Shown one piece after another: positions 1-6,035 of a stretch of 17,705 bases of DNA. A program made the position numbers and the translations under genes. Within the stretch, counting starts at the first letter, position 1, and the number at the start of each line of letters is the position of its first letter. The DNA lies in contig NZ_WWVR01000046.1 in NCBI RefSeq assembly GCF_009883055.1, forward strand, positions 1 through 17,705, written 5' to 3'. The notes under the pieces were generated by a model. The model made no database searches. It was given only the letters and a program-made list of their open reading frames with translations, and had not been told where the DNA came from. The DNA comes from Blautia sp. BIOML-A1 (GTDB taxonomy: Bacteria; Bacillota; Clostridia; Lachnospirales; Lachnospiraceae).

Positions 1-68
1 AAGCGTTCTTTTTATTTTTTGCAATTCATCTCCCACCTGTAGAGGAAGGAGAATTCTTGCTATATATT

Positions 69-96
69 ATGTTAAAAAATGTTATAATTTTAACAT
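69..96. repeat. AT-rich inverted repeat in the pyk upstream region
   Basis: ATGTTAAAA (69-77) and TTTTAACAT (88-96) form a perfect 9-bp inverted repeat around a 10-base loop. It lies about 20 bp upstream of the pyk -35. It could be an operator or the remains of a weak upstream terminator. It has no G+C-rich stem, so an intrinsic terminator is unlikely. The first 60 bases hold no gene that I can support. Confidence 0.35.
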
Positions 97-117
97 TTGA
101 TTTATCAAAATCTTTAC

Positions 118-145
118 TTGTACATTAAAAATAATGTGTTAGAAT
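118..145 (+). promoter_or_regulatory. pyk promoter (extended -10)
   Basis: A -35-like TTGTAC (118-123) is followed after 16 bp by TAGAAT (140-145). The TG at 137-138 makes an extended -10. Transcription would start near 152, giving a leader of about 35 nt with AGGAGG at 175-180, 6 nt before the ATG. Seen in sequence; function inferred. Confidence 0.6.
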
Positions 146-186
146 AGAGGTGTATTTTTTAGGTAAAGAAAAGTAGGAGGAAATTT

Positions 187-1611
187 ATGCGCAAAACAAA
201 AATTATCTGTACCCTTGGTCCGTCTACTGACCAGGACGGTGTTCTGGAAAAACTCGTTAAAGAAGGAATGAACGTTGCACGTTTCAACTTCTCCCATGGT
301 TTACACGATGAGCAAAAAGGTCGTATTGATAGCTTAAAAGAAATTCGTACACGTCTTGGTAAACCGGTAGCTGCGCTTCTCGATACAAAAGGTCCTGAAA
401 TTCGTATCCGCGAATTTGAAAATGGCAAGATCACTCTGAAGGCAGGCCAGGAATTCACCTTAACCGCAGAGGAAATCGTAGGAAATGAAAATATCGTTTC
501 CGTTACCTATAAGGAATTATATAAAGATGTCAAACCAGGCAACAGCATTCTGATCGATGATGGTCTGATTGGACTTGAAGTTAAGAAGATTAAAGGTCAG
601 GACATTATCTGTAAGGTAGTAAATGGTGGTGTTCTCGGCAACAAAAAAGGTGTCAACCTTCCTGGCGTAGAAGTAAACATGCCATTCATCAGCCCTAAGG
701 ATCATGATGATATCCTCTTTGGTATCAAGGAAGGCTATGATTTCATCGCTGCTTCTTTCACCAGAACAGCAGCCGATGTCAAGGAAATTCGTGATATCCT
801 TGAGAAAAACGGTGGACAGGAGATCAAGATCATCGCCAAGATCGAGAACCAGCAGGGTGTTGACAACATCGACAGCATCATTGAAGCTGCTGACGGTATC
901 ATGATCGCCCGTGGTGACATGGGTGTTGAGATCCCGCTTGAGGATGTTCCGGTTATCCAGAAGGATATCATTGCCAAAGTATACACTGCGGGAAAACAGG
1001 TTATCACAGCTACTCAGATGCTGGATTCCATGATCAAAAACCCGCGTCCGACACGTGCAGAGACCACGGACGTTGCCAATGCGATCTATCAGGGAACAAG
1101 TGCGATCATGCTTTCCGGTGAAACTGCTGCAGGTAAATATCCCGTAGAAGCACTCAAGACTATGGTCAAGATCGCAGTTCGTACGGAAGCTGATATTGAC
1201 TTTAATCAGCAGTTCAGTGTTCGCACCAAAGAGCACGCTACAAATGTAACCACAGCAATTTCTCATGCAACCTGTATGACAGCAATCGATCTGAATGCCA
1301 AGGCCATCATTGCAGTTACCCGTTCCGGTAATACTGCTCGTATGGTTTCCAAATATCGTCCGGGATGTCCGATCATCGCATGTACTCCAAATGAACGTAT
1401 CTGGCGTCAGCTGAACCTGGTTTGGGGTGTTACTCCACTCCTGACCAAAGAAGAATACAGCATGGAGATTCTTCTCCTTCACGCTACAGAGGCAGCTGAA
1501 GAAAGCGGTTATGTCAAAGAAGGTGATGTTGTTGTTCTTACTGTTGGTGTTCCGCTTGGACGCTCCGGTAATACCAATCTGCTCAAAGCAACTGTTGTCG
1601 GCGAGTATTAA
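187..1611 (+). CDS. pyk: Pyruvate kinase
   Basis: Catalyses phosphoenolpyruvate + ADP to pyruvate + ATP, the last step of glycolysis, in the cytoplasm. The 474 residues are the standard length without the extra C-terminal PEP-utiliser-like domain found in some Bacillus enzymes. Visible family motifs are the N-terminal KTKIICTLGPS, the substrate-site ARFNFSHG, the active-site IAKIENQQGVDNID followed by DGIMIARGDMGVE, and the ATQMLDSMI...PRPTRAETTDVANA signature. The allosteric C-terminal domain (about 340-474) contains ITAVTRSG-like and VGVPLG segments. The start is fixed by AGGAGG 6 nt upstream. The gene is monocistronic, with its own promoter and a strong terminator, and points toward the oppositely oriented tcdA. 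Codon choice is strongly biased, as expected for a highly expressed gene, and this creates a long spurious antisense frame. Confidence 0.97.
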   Translation: MRKTKIICTLGPSTDQDGVLEKLVKEGMNVARFNFSHGLHDEQKGRIDSLKEIRTRLGKPVAALLDTKGPEIRIREFENGKITLKAGQEFTLTAEEIVGNENIVSVTYKELYKDVKPGNSILIDDGLIGLEVKKIKGQDIICKVVNGGVLGNKKGVNLPGVEVNMPFISPKDHDDILFGIKEGYDFIAASFTRTAADVKEIRDILEKNGGQEIKIIAKIENQQGVDNIDSIIEAADGIMIARGDMGVEIPLEDVPVIQKDIIAKVYTAGKQVITATQMLDSMIKNPRPTRAETTDVANAIYQGTSAIMLSGETAAGKYPVEALKTMVKIAVRTEADIDFNQQFSVRTKEHATNVTTAISHATCMTAIDLNAKAIIAVTRSGNTARMVSKYRPGCPIIACTPNERIWRQLNLVWGVTPLLTKEEYSMEILLLHATEAAEESGYVKEGDVVVLTVGVPLGRSGNTNLLKATVVGEY

Positions 1612-1622
1612 GAATTGTATAC

Positions 1623-1686
1623 AAAAAAAGCCAAGGTCCTTATCCTCTGTTTTTGAGGATAAGGACCTGTTTTTTGGCTTTTTTTG
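1623..1686. terminator. Two-tier bidirectional terminator shared by pyk and tcdA
   Basis: A 14-bp inner stem, AGGTCCTTATCCTC (1634-1647) with GAGGATAAGGACCT (1655-1668), sits inside an outer arm AAAAAGCCA...TGGCTTTTT. T-runs follow on both strands. It ends pyk from the left and can end the larE-tcdA transcript from the right, where it lies about 65 nt past the tcdA stop. Confidence 0.93.
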
Positions 1687-1752
1687 TTATTTATTTCACA
1701 ATTTTATTTCTCATATATCATTCTTATGATCGGCATCTGTACCATATCCTAT

Positions 1753-2511
1753 TTATCTCTTTCCGGTCAGATCCTTAATTACTTCTCCTGCAATAATCAG
1801 GCCGACTACGGACGGAACGAAGGCTGTGGAACCTGGAATATCACGGCGCTCTGTACATTTGTGTGCTGCGCCCGGAGGACAGATACAGTTTGTACGACAG
1901 CTGATGGCCATATCCTCGATCGGACGGGTTGGCGTTTCCTGTGAATATACCACTTTCAGTTTCTTAATTCCACGTTTTTTGAGTTCCCGGCGCATAACTT
2001 TTGCAAGCGGGCAGACAGATGTCTTATAAATATCCGCTACCTGAAAAGCCGTCGGGTCAAGTTTGTTTCCGGCTCCCATACTGCTGATGATCGGAACACC
2101 GGCTTCTCTGGCTTCCATGACAAGCTGGATCTTGGCAGTCACGGTATCCACTGCGTCTACAACATAATCATACTGGGAAAAATCAAACTCGTCCCTGGTT
2201 TCCGGAAGATAGAAGCATTTGTGGACATTGACCTCTGCCTTTGGGTTGATGTCAAGGATGCGGTCCCTCATGACATCGACTTTATATTTACCAATGGAGC
2301 TTCTGGTTGCAATGATCTGACGGTTCAGATTGGTGAGGCAGACTTTGTCATCGTCGATCAGATCCAGTTTACCAATTCCACTTCGCACAAGTGCCTCTAC
2401 GGTATAACCGCCAACTCCGCCGATTCCAAAAACGGCAACCCTGGAGTTTGCCAGTTTCTCCATAGCTTCTTTACCAAATAACAGTTCTGTTCTGGAAAAC
2501 TGATTCAGCAT
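1753..2511 (-). CDS. tcdA: tRNA threonylcarbamoyladenosine dehydratase (TcdA/CsdL, ThiF/E1 family)
   Basis: An E1-like ATP-dependent enzyme expected to cyclise t6A to ct6A at position 37 of ANN-decoding tRNAs. The 252-aa length fits TcdA rather than MoeB or ThiF. The Rossmann nucleotide motif GIGGVG is at residues 29-34, followed by DLIDDD (50-55) and NLNRQ (61-65). The segment CPLAKVMRRELKKRGI (from residue 167) is characteristic of the family. Cys205, Cys209, Cys211 and Cys219 form a cluster that may bind a metal (inference). The ATG follows the larE stop directly (TAAATG), and its RBS, AAAGGAG, lies inside the end of larE, so the two genes are translationally coupled. It could have been annotated as a general ThiF-family protein, but the family assignment is well supported. 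Confidence 0.9.
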   Translation of the reverse strand: MLNQFSRTELLFGKEAMEKLANSRVAVFGIGGVGGYTVEALVRSGIGKLDLIDDDKVCLTNLNRQIIATRSSIGKYKVDVMRDRILDINPKAEVNVHKCFYLPETRDEFDFSQYDYVVDAVDTVTAKIQLVMEAREAGVPIISSMGAGNKLDPTAFQVADIYKTSVCPLAKVMRRELKKRGIKKLKVVYSQETPTRPIEDMAISCRTNCICPPGAAHKCTERRDIPGSTAFVPSVVGLIIAGEVIKDLTGKR

Positions 2512-3342
2512 TTATTTAATCTCCTTTTCTTTCTCATCCAGTGTTTCATTCATACTTCCGGTGCGGTAGCCCAGAAGATCAAGGGTTACATAGTCAAAAC
2601 CATACGATTTGAGCTGGTTTGCGATTTTGGTTCTGTTGTCTTCCTCGACAATCTTTGTAATCTCATCCGGAAGGACTTCGATTCTGGCAATGTTTCCGTG
2701 GATGCGGACGCGCACCTGATGGAATCCCATATCCAGAAGGAGCTGCTCTGCCTTATCTACCATGCCGAGTTTTTTCTCACTGATGGTCTCGCCGTAAACG
2801 AAACGGGAGGAAAGGCAGGCAAAGGACTGTTTGTCCCAGGTAGGAAGTCCCATTTCTCTGGAAAGTTCACGGATTTCTTCTTTGTAAAGTTCTGCCTGAC
2901 GAAGCGGGCTGCTGACACCAAGTTCTCTGACGGCGATCAGACCCGGACGGTAATCACCGTTATCGTCCATGTTGGAACCCTCGGCAACTGCATTCATTCC
3001 ATTTTGGCGGGCAATCTCCCAGATTTTCTCAAAGAGTTCATGCTTACAGAGATAGCAACGGTTCTTCGGATTCTGGCGGAAACCGTCGATATCCAGTTCC
3101 TCAGATTTACAGATGATCTGACGGACACCGTTTTTCTCACAGAATTCCTTCGCTTCCTTCAGTTCTCTCGCCGGGAAGGAACAGGAACTTGCGGTGACTG
3201 CAATCACATTGTCTCTGCCAAGAGCTTCCAGTGCTGCTTTCAGAAGGAAAGTAGAATCCACGCCGCTTGAAAAAGCAACTGCAACACTTCCCATTTCCTT
3301 CAGGTTCTGCTGTAATACTTTATATTTATCATGGATATTCAT
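2512..3342 (-). CDS. larE: ATP-dependent sulfur transferase LarE
   Basis: A PP-loop enzyme of the LarE family, which inserts sulfur into the pyridinium-3,5-biscarboxylic acid mononucleotide precursor of the nickel-pincer (NPN) cofactor of lactate racemase. The PP-loop SSGVDS is at residues 25-30. Three cysteines stand out: Cys96 and Cys99 in NRCYLCK, and Cys176 in ACLSSRF. This is the pattern of the three-cysteine LarE class, known to hold a [4Fe-4S] cluster and reuse external sulfide, rather than the single-cysteine sacrificial class. The 276-aa length is normal. No larA, larB or larC is in the window; its operon partner is tcdA. The ATG at 3342 lies in AAAAGGAGCGTTTAGTAATG, where the RBS fits. 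The cofactor actually made here is uncertain because the rest of the lar pathway is not seen. Confidence 0.9.
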   Translation of the reverse strand: MNIHDKYKVLQQNLKEMGSVAVAFSSGVDSTFLLKAALEALGRDNVIAVTASSCSFPARELKEAKEFCEKNGVRQIICKSEELDIDGFRQNPKNRCYLCKHELFEKIWEIARQNGMNAVAEGSNMDDNGDYRPGLIAVRELGVSSPLRQAELYKEEIRELSREMGLPTWDKQSFACLSSRFVYGETISEKKLGMVDKAEQLLLDMGFHQVRVRIHGNIARIEVLPDEITKIVEEDNRTKIANQLKSYGFDYVTLDLLGYRTGSMNETLDEKEKEIK

Positions 3343-3362
3343 TACTAAACGCTCCTTTTAAC

Positions 3363-3374
3363 CTAGTATACTAG
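3363..3374. promoter_or_regulatory. 12-bp perfect palindrome at the larE transcription start (possible operator)
   Basis: CTAGTATACTAG is a perfect 12-bp palindrome. It starts about 5 bp downstream of the larE -10 box and covers the predicted +1 region, a position where a repressor would block transcription. Palindrome seen; operator role inferred. Confidence 0.45.
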
Positions 3375-3379
3375 TGTGT

Positions 3380-3408
3380 ATTATAGCATACTGCATTCCG
3401 CTCTACAA
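3380..3408 (-). promoter_or_regulatory. larE-tcdA promoter
   Basis: On the - strand, TTGTAG (3403-3408), a 17-bp spacer and a perfect TATAAT (3380-3385). A TG one base upstream of the TATAAT makes an extended -10. The start site would fall near 3373, inside the palindrome. Confidence 0.7.
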
Positions 3409-3412
3409 CATA

Positions 3413-3460
3413 AAAACAGGCAGGAATTTTGCGCCGTTATGCGAATTCCCTGCCTGTTTT
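3413..3460. terminator. Bidirectional terminator after the first histidine phosphatase gene
   Basis: AAAACAGGCAGG (3413-3424) pairs with CCTGCCTGTTTT (3449-3460). A further GAATT/AATTC lies inside, and T-runs follow on both sides. It separates the phosphatase gene (stop at 3483) from the larE promoter. Confidence 0.93.
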
Positions 3461-3482
3461 GACCATCTTTTTATCTTATTTA

Positions 3483-4025
3483 TTACTCAAAATCAAATCT
3501 TTTGACTTCGCAGTTTTCCACTCCGAATGTCGCGTATTCTTCGTTTGTCATTTCGTAGAAATAGGACTGGATCACCCTGGAAATCCCGTTGTGTGCCACG
3601 AGGATATAGGTTTTGTGATTGGATTCTTCTTTGATCTCGTCGAGAAGATTGTAGATCCTCTGTGCCAGATGCAGCATGGATTCTCCACCGTCGTATCTGG
3701 TAATGAATTGCTGCTTTGCCTTCTGGAATTCCTCTCCATTACGGACAGTAGATTCATATTTGCCGAAATTCTGCTCGATCAGTCTCGGCTCTACACGTGC
3801 CGGAATTCCGGTGATCTCAGAAATATGTTTTGCTGTATCTGCTGCACGCATCAGTGGAGAATAAAGGATCTCATCCGCCTGGATCCCCTGACGCAGAATC
3901 TCATGTCCTGTCTCGATTGCCTGCTGATGCCCTTTCTCTGTCAGTGCAATGTCTGTCGCTCCACAGATCTTATTCTCTACATTCCAGACAGTCTGTCCAT
4001 GTCTCACAAAATAAAAATGTCCCAT
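3483..4025 (-). CDS. Histidine phosphatase family protein (phosphoglycerate-mutase-like)
   Basis: A 180-aa member of the histidine phosphatase superfamily. The phosphorylated-histidine motif VRHGQT is near the N terminus, SPLMRAADTA carries the second arginine region, and VAHNGI gives the second catalytic histidine. The substrate cannot be read from sequence; relatives are annotated as phosphoglycerate mutase-like, alpha-ribazole phosphatase (CobC) or sugar-phosphate phosphatases. I use the ATG at 4025 because AGGAG lies 9 nt upstream of it; the in-frame TTG three codons further up abuts the RBS and is unlikely. The gene stands alone, with its own promoter and a strong terminator. It is not closely similar to the second histidine phosphatase at about 15 kb. 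Confidence 0.88.
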   Translation of the reverse strand: MGHFYFVRHGQTVWNVENKICGATDIALTEKGHQQAIETGHEILRQGIQADEILYSPLMRAADTAKHISEITGIPARVEPRLIEQNFGKYESTVRNGEEFQKAKQQFITRYDGGESMLHLAQRIYNLLDEIKEESNHKTYILVAHNGISRVIQSYFYEMTNEEYATFGVENCEVKRFDFE

Positions 4026-4105
4026 TATATTCAACTCCTGCTCTTTCGTTTTTCTTTATCTTACCATCTTTATCCTGTAAATGGGTATCTCTATTTTGTT
4101 ATAAT

Positions 4106-4134
4106 GTTATAGGAAATTTCTATTGCCCTGTCAT
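4106..4134 (-). promoter_or_regulatory. Promoter of the first histidine phosphatase gene
   Basis: ATGACA (4129-4134, five of six matches to TTGACA), a 17-bp spacer and TATAAC (4106-4111) on the - strand. The 5' leader would be about 75 nt. The region 4035-4163 holds no other gene. Confidence 0.65.
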
Positions 4135-4163
4135 CCGTCCCTTTCTCAATAGCTCCGACGATT

Positions 4164-5030
4164 TTATGCCATCGTCATAAGCACCGTTCCGACGGTGATC
4201 AGGATAACTCCCACCGCAGATTTGCGTGTCAGTTTTTCGTGGAAAACGATCCAGGAAAAAGCGATCGTCACGAGAATACTGAGTTTATCGATTGGCACAA
4301 CAACACATGCAGATCCTTCCTGCAGAGCACGATAATAGCAGAGCCAGGAGGCTCCTGTCGCGATACCTGAAAGTCCGATAAAAAGAAGCTCTTTTTTCTC
4401 AATATCCTTTACTTCTTTCTGCTTACCCTGGACAAAAACCATCAGCCATGCCATCAGAAGGACAACGGTTGTGCGGATTGCGGTTCCCAGGTTTGAGTCG
4501 ATTCCTGAAATTCCAATCTTTCCAAGAATCGCTGTCAGACTTGCAAACACTGCTGACAGCACCGCATAAATAAACCAACTACTGTCTTTTTTCTTTGTGT
4601 CCTCTGTAACTTCCTTTCTGGAGATCATCATATAGGTACCGGCCGCGATCAGACAGACACAGCCAAACTTCGCCCAGGTCAGTCCCTCATGAAGAAAGAT
4701 CAATGCCAGAAAGATCGTCAGGATCGTACTGGATTTGTCGATCGGCACAACCTTGTTGACATCACCTTTCTGCAATGCATGGAAGTAGCACAGCCACGAT
4801 GCTCCCGTCGCCAGACCTGACAGGATCAGAAACAAAAGCGTTGTTCCACTGATATTATGAATTCCTGAAAAGGTCCCCGTAACCAGCACCATCAGCCACG
4901 AAAACAGAAGGACCACGATTGTCCTCACTGCTGTCGCCACATCAGAATCCGTTTTCTGGATTCCACACTTCGCAAGAATCGCTGTGATTCCCGCAAAAAA
5001 AGAAGATCCTACTGCGAATAAGATCCACAT
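4164..5030 (-). CDS. EamA/DMT-family transporter with two closely similar halves
   Basis: A 288-aa integral membrane protein of the drug/metabolite transporter superfamily with ten predicted membrane segments in two five-helix EamA repeats. The halves are unusually alike. Each contains TAIL-K-GI, a TA-RT-VVLL-WLMV helix, SG-ATGASWLCY and a VVPIDK-S loop, so the gene looks like a recent tandem duplication of one EamA unit. The substrate is unknown; relatives export amino acids or metabolites. I choose the ATG at 5030 because GGGGGGA lies 6 nt upstream. The ATG eight codons earlier has no RBS. A hairpin with a T-run lies 33 nt upstream of this start, so expression may depend on readthrough. An inverted repeat GACGAT/ATCGTC spans the stop codon but has no T-run. 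Confidence 0.88.
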   Translation of the reverse strand: MWILFAVGSSFFAGITAILAKCGIQKTDSDVATAVRTIVVLLFSWLMVLVTGTFSGIHNISGTTLLFLILSGLATGASWLCYFHALQKGDVNKVVPIDKSSTILTIFLALIFLHEGLTWAKFGCVCLIAAGTYMMISRKEVTEDTKKKDSSWFIYAVLSAVFASLTAILGKIGISGIDSNLGTAIRTTVVLLMAWLMVFVQGKQKEVKDIEKKELLFIGLSGIATGASWLCYYRALQEGSACVVVPIDKLSILVTIAFSWIVFHEKLTRKSAVGVILITVGTVLMTMA

Positions 5031-5062
5031 AAACAATCCCCCCTCTTTATTCATTTTATCTG

Positions 5063-5089
5063 CAAAAAGAGCAGGTCTCTGCCCGCTCT
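5063..5089 (-). terminator. Intrinsic terminator or attenuator between the 86-aa gene and the EamA gene
   Basis: On the - strand, AGAGCGGG (5082-5089) pairs with CCTGCTCT (5068-5075), with one G-T pair and a six-base loop, followed by TTTTT. It begins 17 nt past the stop codon of the 86-aa gene and sits just upstream of the EamA RBS. Confidence 0.75.
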
Positions 5090-5106
5090 CTGCTAATCAA
5101 TCCTTA

Positions 5107-5367
5107 TTAATCCTCATCAAAGTTTACTGCGTAAACTCCCTCTGGAAGTCTCATTGTAAGGATTCCAAGATTAAATTCATGATCCATAACTGTGATATGA
5201 TACTCAAAGATCACATCATCCTCAAACTTGGAAAGTAACACATAAGTACCATTTTCCTTGCCGTCGATCTGGTCACAGATGTCCTCGTAGACTGCTTCTC
5301 CGGAAATCTCTCTCGGATAGCCTGATGACTTGATCTTCTCCTCGATTGCCTGATATAATTCTTCCAT
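5107..5367 (-). CDS. Small acidic protein of unknown function (86 aa)
   Basis: I do not recognise a family. The protein is acidic and soluble, with an N-terminal amphipathic helix (MEELYQAIEEKIKSSG) followed by a beta-rich part (TYVLLSKFEDDVIFEYHITVMD) and an acidic C terminus. There is no signal peptide or membrane segment. GGGAG lies 8 nt before the ATG. The gene starts 14 nt after the acylphosphatase stop, so the two are almost surely co-transcribed. Its coding character is supported by the RBS, the tight spacing and the terminator that follows. A shared role with acylphosphatase is inference only. Confidence 0.8.
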   Translation of the reverse strand: MEELYQAIEEKIKSSGYPREISGEAVYEDICDQIDGKENGTYVLLSKFEDDVIFEYHITVMDHEFNLGILTMRLPEGVYAVNFDED

Positions 5368-5381
5368 TTGTGCATCTCCCT

Positions 5382-5657
5382 TCAGTAGCAGATTCCGAAT
5401 CGCCGCTCATTCTCATCCAGAGAAATCCTCCGTCTTCGGATATCATCAATCTCTATATAACGGTCATTGTAAAGTGCCTGAATGATCTTGTCAATATCTT
5501 CCTCAAGCCCCTGCAATTCTGCCGAAACAGAACCGTCATATTCGTTCCTCGCCCATCCGGTCACGGTGTACATCTGGGCCAGGTATCCTAATTTATACCG
5601 GAATCCAACACCCTGGACCCGTCCATAAAAACTGATCGCTTCTCTGATTTTCTGCAT
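5382..5657 (-). CDS. acyP: Acylphosphatase
   Basis: A 91-aa enzyme hydrolysing carboxyl-phosphate bonds such as acetyl phosphate or 1,3-bisphosphoglycerate, in the cytoplasm. The phosphate-binding loop GRVQGVGFR (residues 12-20) has the catalytic arginine at its end, and GWARNEYDGSV supplies the catalytic asparagine. The length is normal for the family. GGAGG lies 7 nt before the ATG. Upstream are three copies of CATGGTT/AACCATG that could form alternative hairpins around the RBS and start codon. It is followed closely by the 86-aa gene. Confidence 0.93.
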   Translation of the reverse strand: MQKIREAISFYGRVQGVGFRYKLGYLAQMYTVTGWARNEYDGSVSAELQGLEEDIDKIIQALYNDRYIEIDDIRRRRISLDENERRFGICY

Positions 5658-5694
5658 GGTTTTTCCTCCATGGTTATTTTAACTCCAAACCATG
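5655..5694 (-). promoter_or_regulatory. Possible alternative hairpins over the acylphosphatase start
   Basis: On the - strand, CATGGTTT (5687-5694) can pair either with AACCATG (5669-5675), which leaves the RBS free, or with AAACCATG (5655-5662), which buries the start codon and puts GGAGG in the loop. The complementarity is seen; a switching role is inferred and could be chance in a short region. Confidence 0.3.
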
Positions 5695-5723
5695 AGAAAA
5701 TCCAGTCCTAATGCTTCACCTCG

Positions 5724-6033
5724 CTATCTGTGAGCGGCAATCCGAAAGCTGCCTCTTCGATTCCGCTGAACTTCCAGATTCCTCCTGTAGATCTCCACAA
5801 TATTTAAAATTCCAAGAACCAGCACTGACACACATCCGCTCACTGGGATAAACGACACATGTCCAAAAAAATCCATGAACGGATTATACCAGCCCGCATA
5901 TTACTGCCGTATGAAATAAAATCTGTTTTATGAGTCTCATCCTGCGGATCTTGTAATTTATGATCCACACGCCCAGAAGGATCAGTGCTGCTATGACGAT
6001 GTCCGTCACCAGAAGTATTATTTTCTTCTTCAT
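5724..6033 (-). pseudogene. Small membrane-protein gene broken by one frameshift
   Basis: An ATG at 6033, 2 nt after the glycosyltransferase stop, opens a 49-codon frame (stop at 5884) starting MKKKIILLVTDIVIAALILL, a clear membrane segment. A second frame then continues as AGWYNPFMDFFGHVSFIPVS, a further membrane segment (SVLVLGILNIVEIYRR) and a basic tail, to a stop at 5724. The whole is 310 nt, one base more than a multiple of three. Dropping a single base near 5896-5901 joins the frames into a protein of about 102 aa with two or three membrane segments. I do not recognise the family. It could be a real inactivating mutation, a sequencing error, programmed frameshifting, or two separate small proteins. 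The gap would otherwise hold no gene. Confidence 0.55.
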
Positions 6034-6035
6034 CT

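Noticed and set aside
1..60. Imperfect inverted repeat GCAA...TCTCC/GGAGA...TTGC near 21-60, possibly the end of a small RNA
   Set aside because: Four mismatched positions and no recognisable RNA family; the window edge removes the context needed to judge it.
517..1482. Long - strand open frame (321 codons) antisense to pyk
   Set aside because: It lies wholly inside pyk, its product has no recognisable motif and is rich in Cys, Asp and Thr in a non-protein-like way, and it arises from the strong codon bias of pyk.
2698..3270. + strand open frame (190 codons) opposite larE
   Set aside because: Antisense to a clear PP-loop gene; no RBS or family signal.
4158..4185. GACGAT/ATCGTC inverted repeat over the EamA stop as a terminator
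   Set aside because: Only 6 bp with an 8-base loop and no T-run follows.
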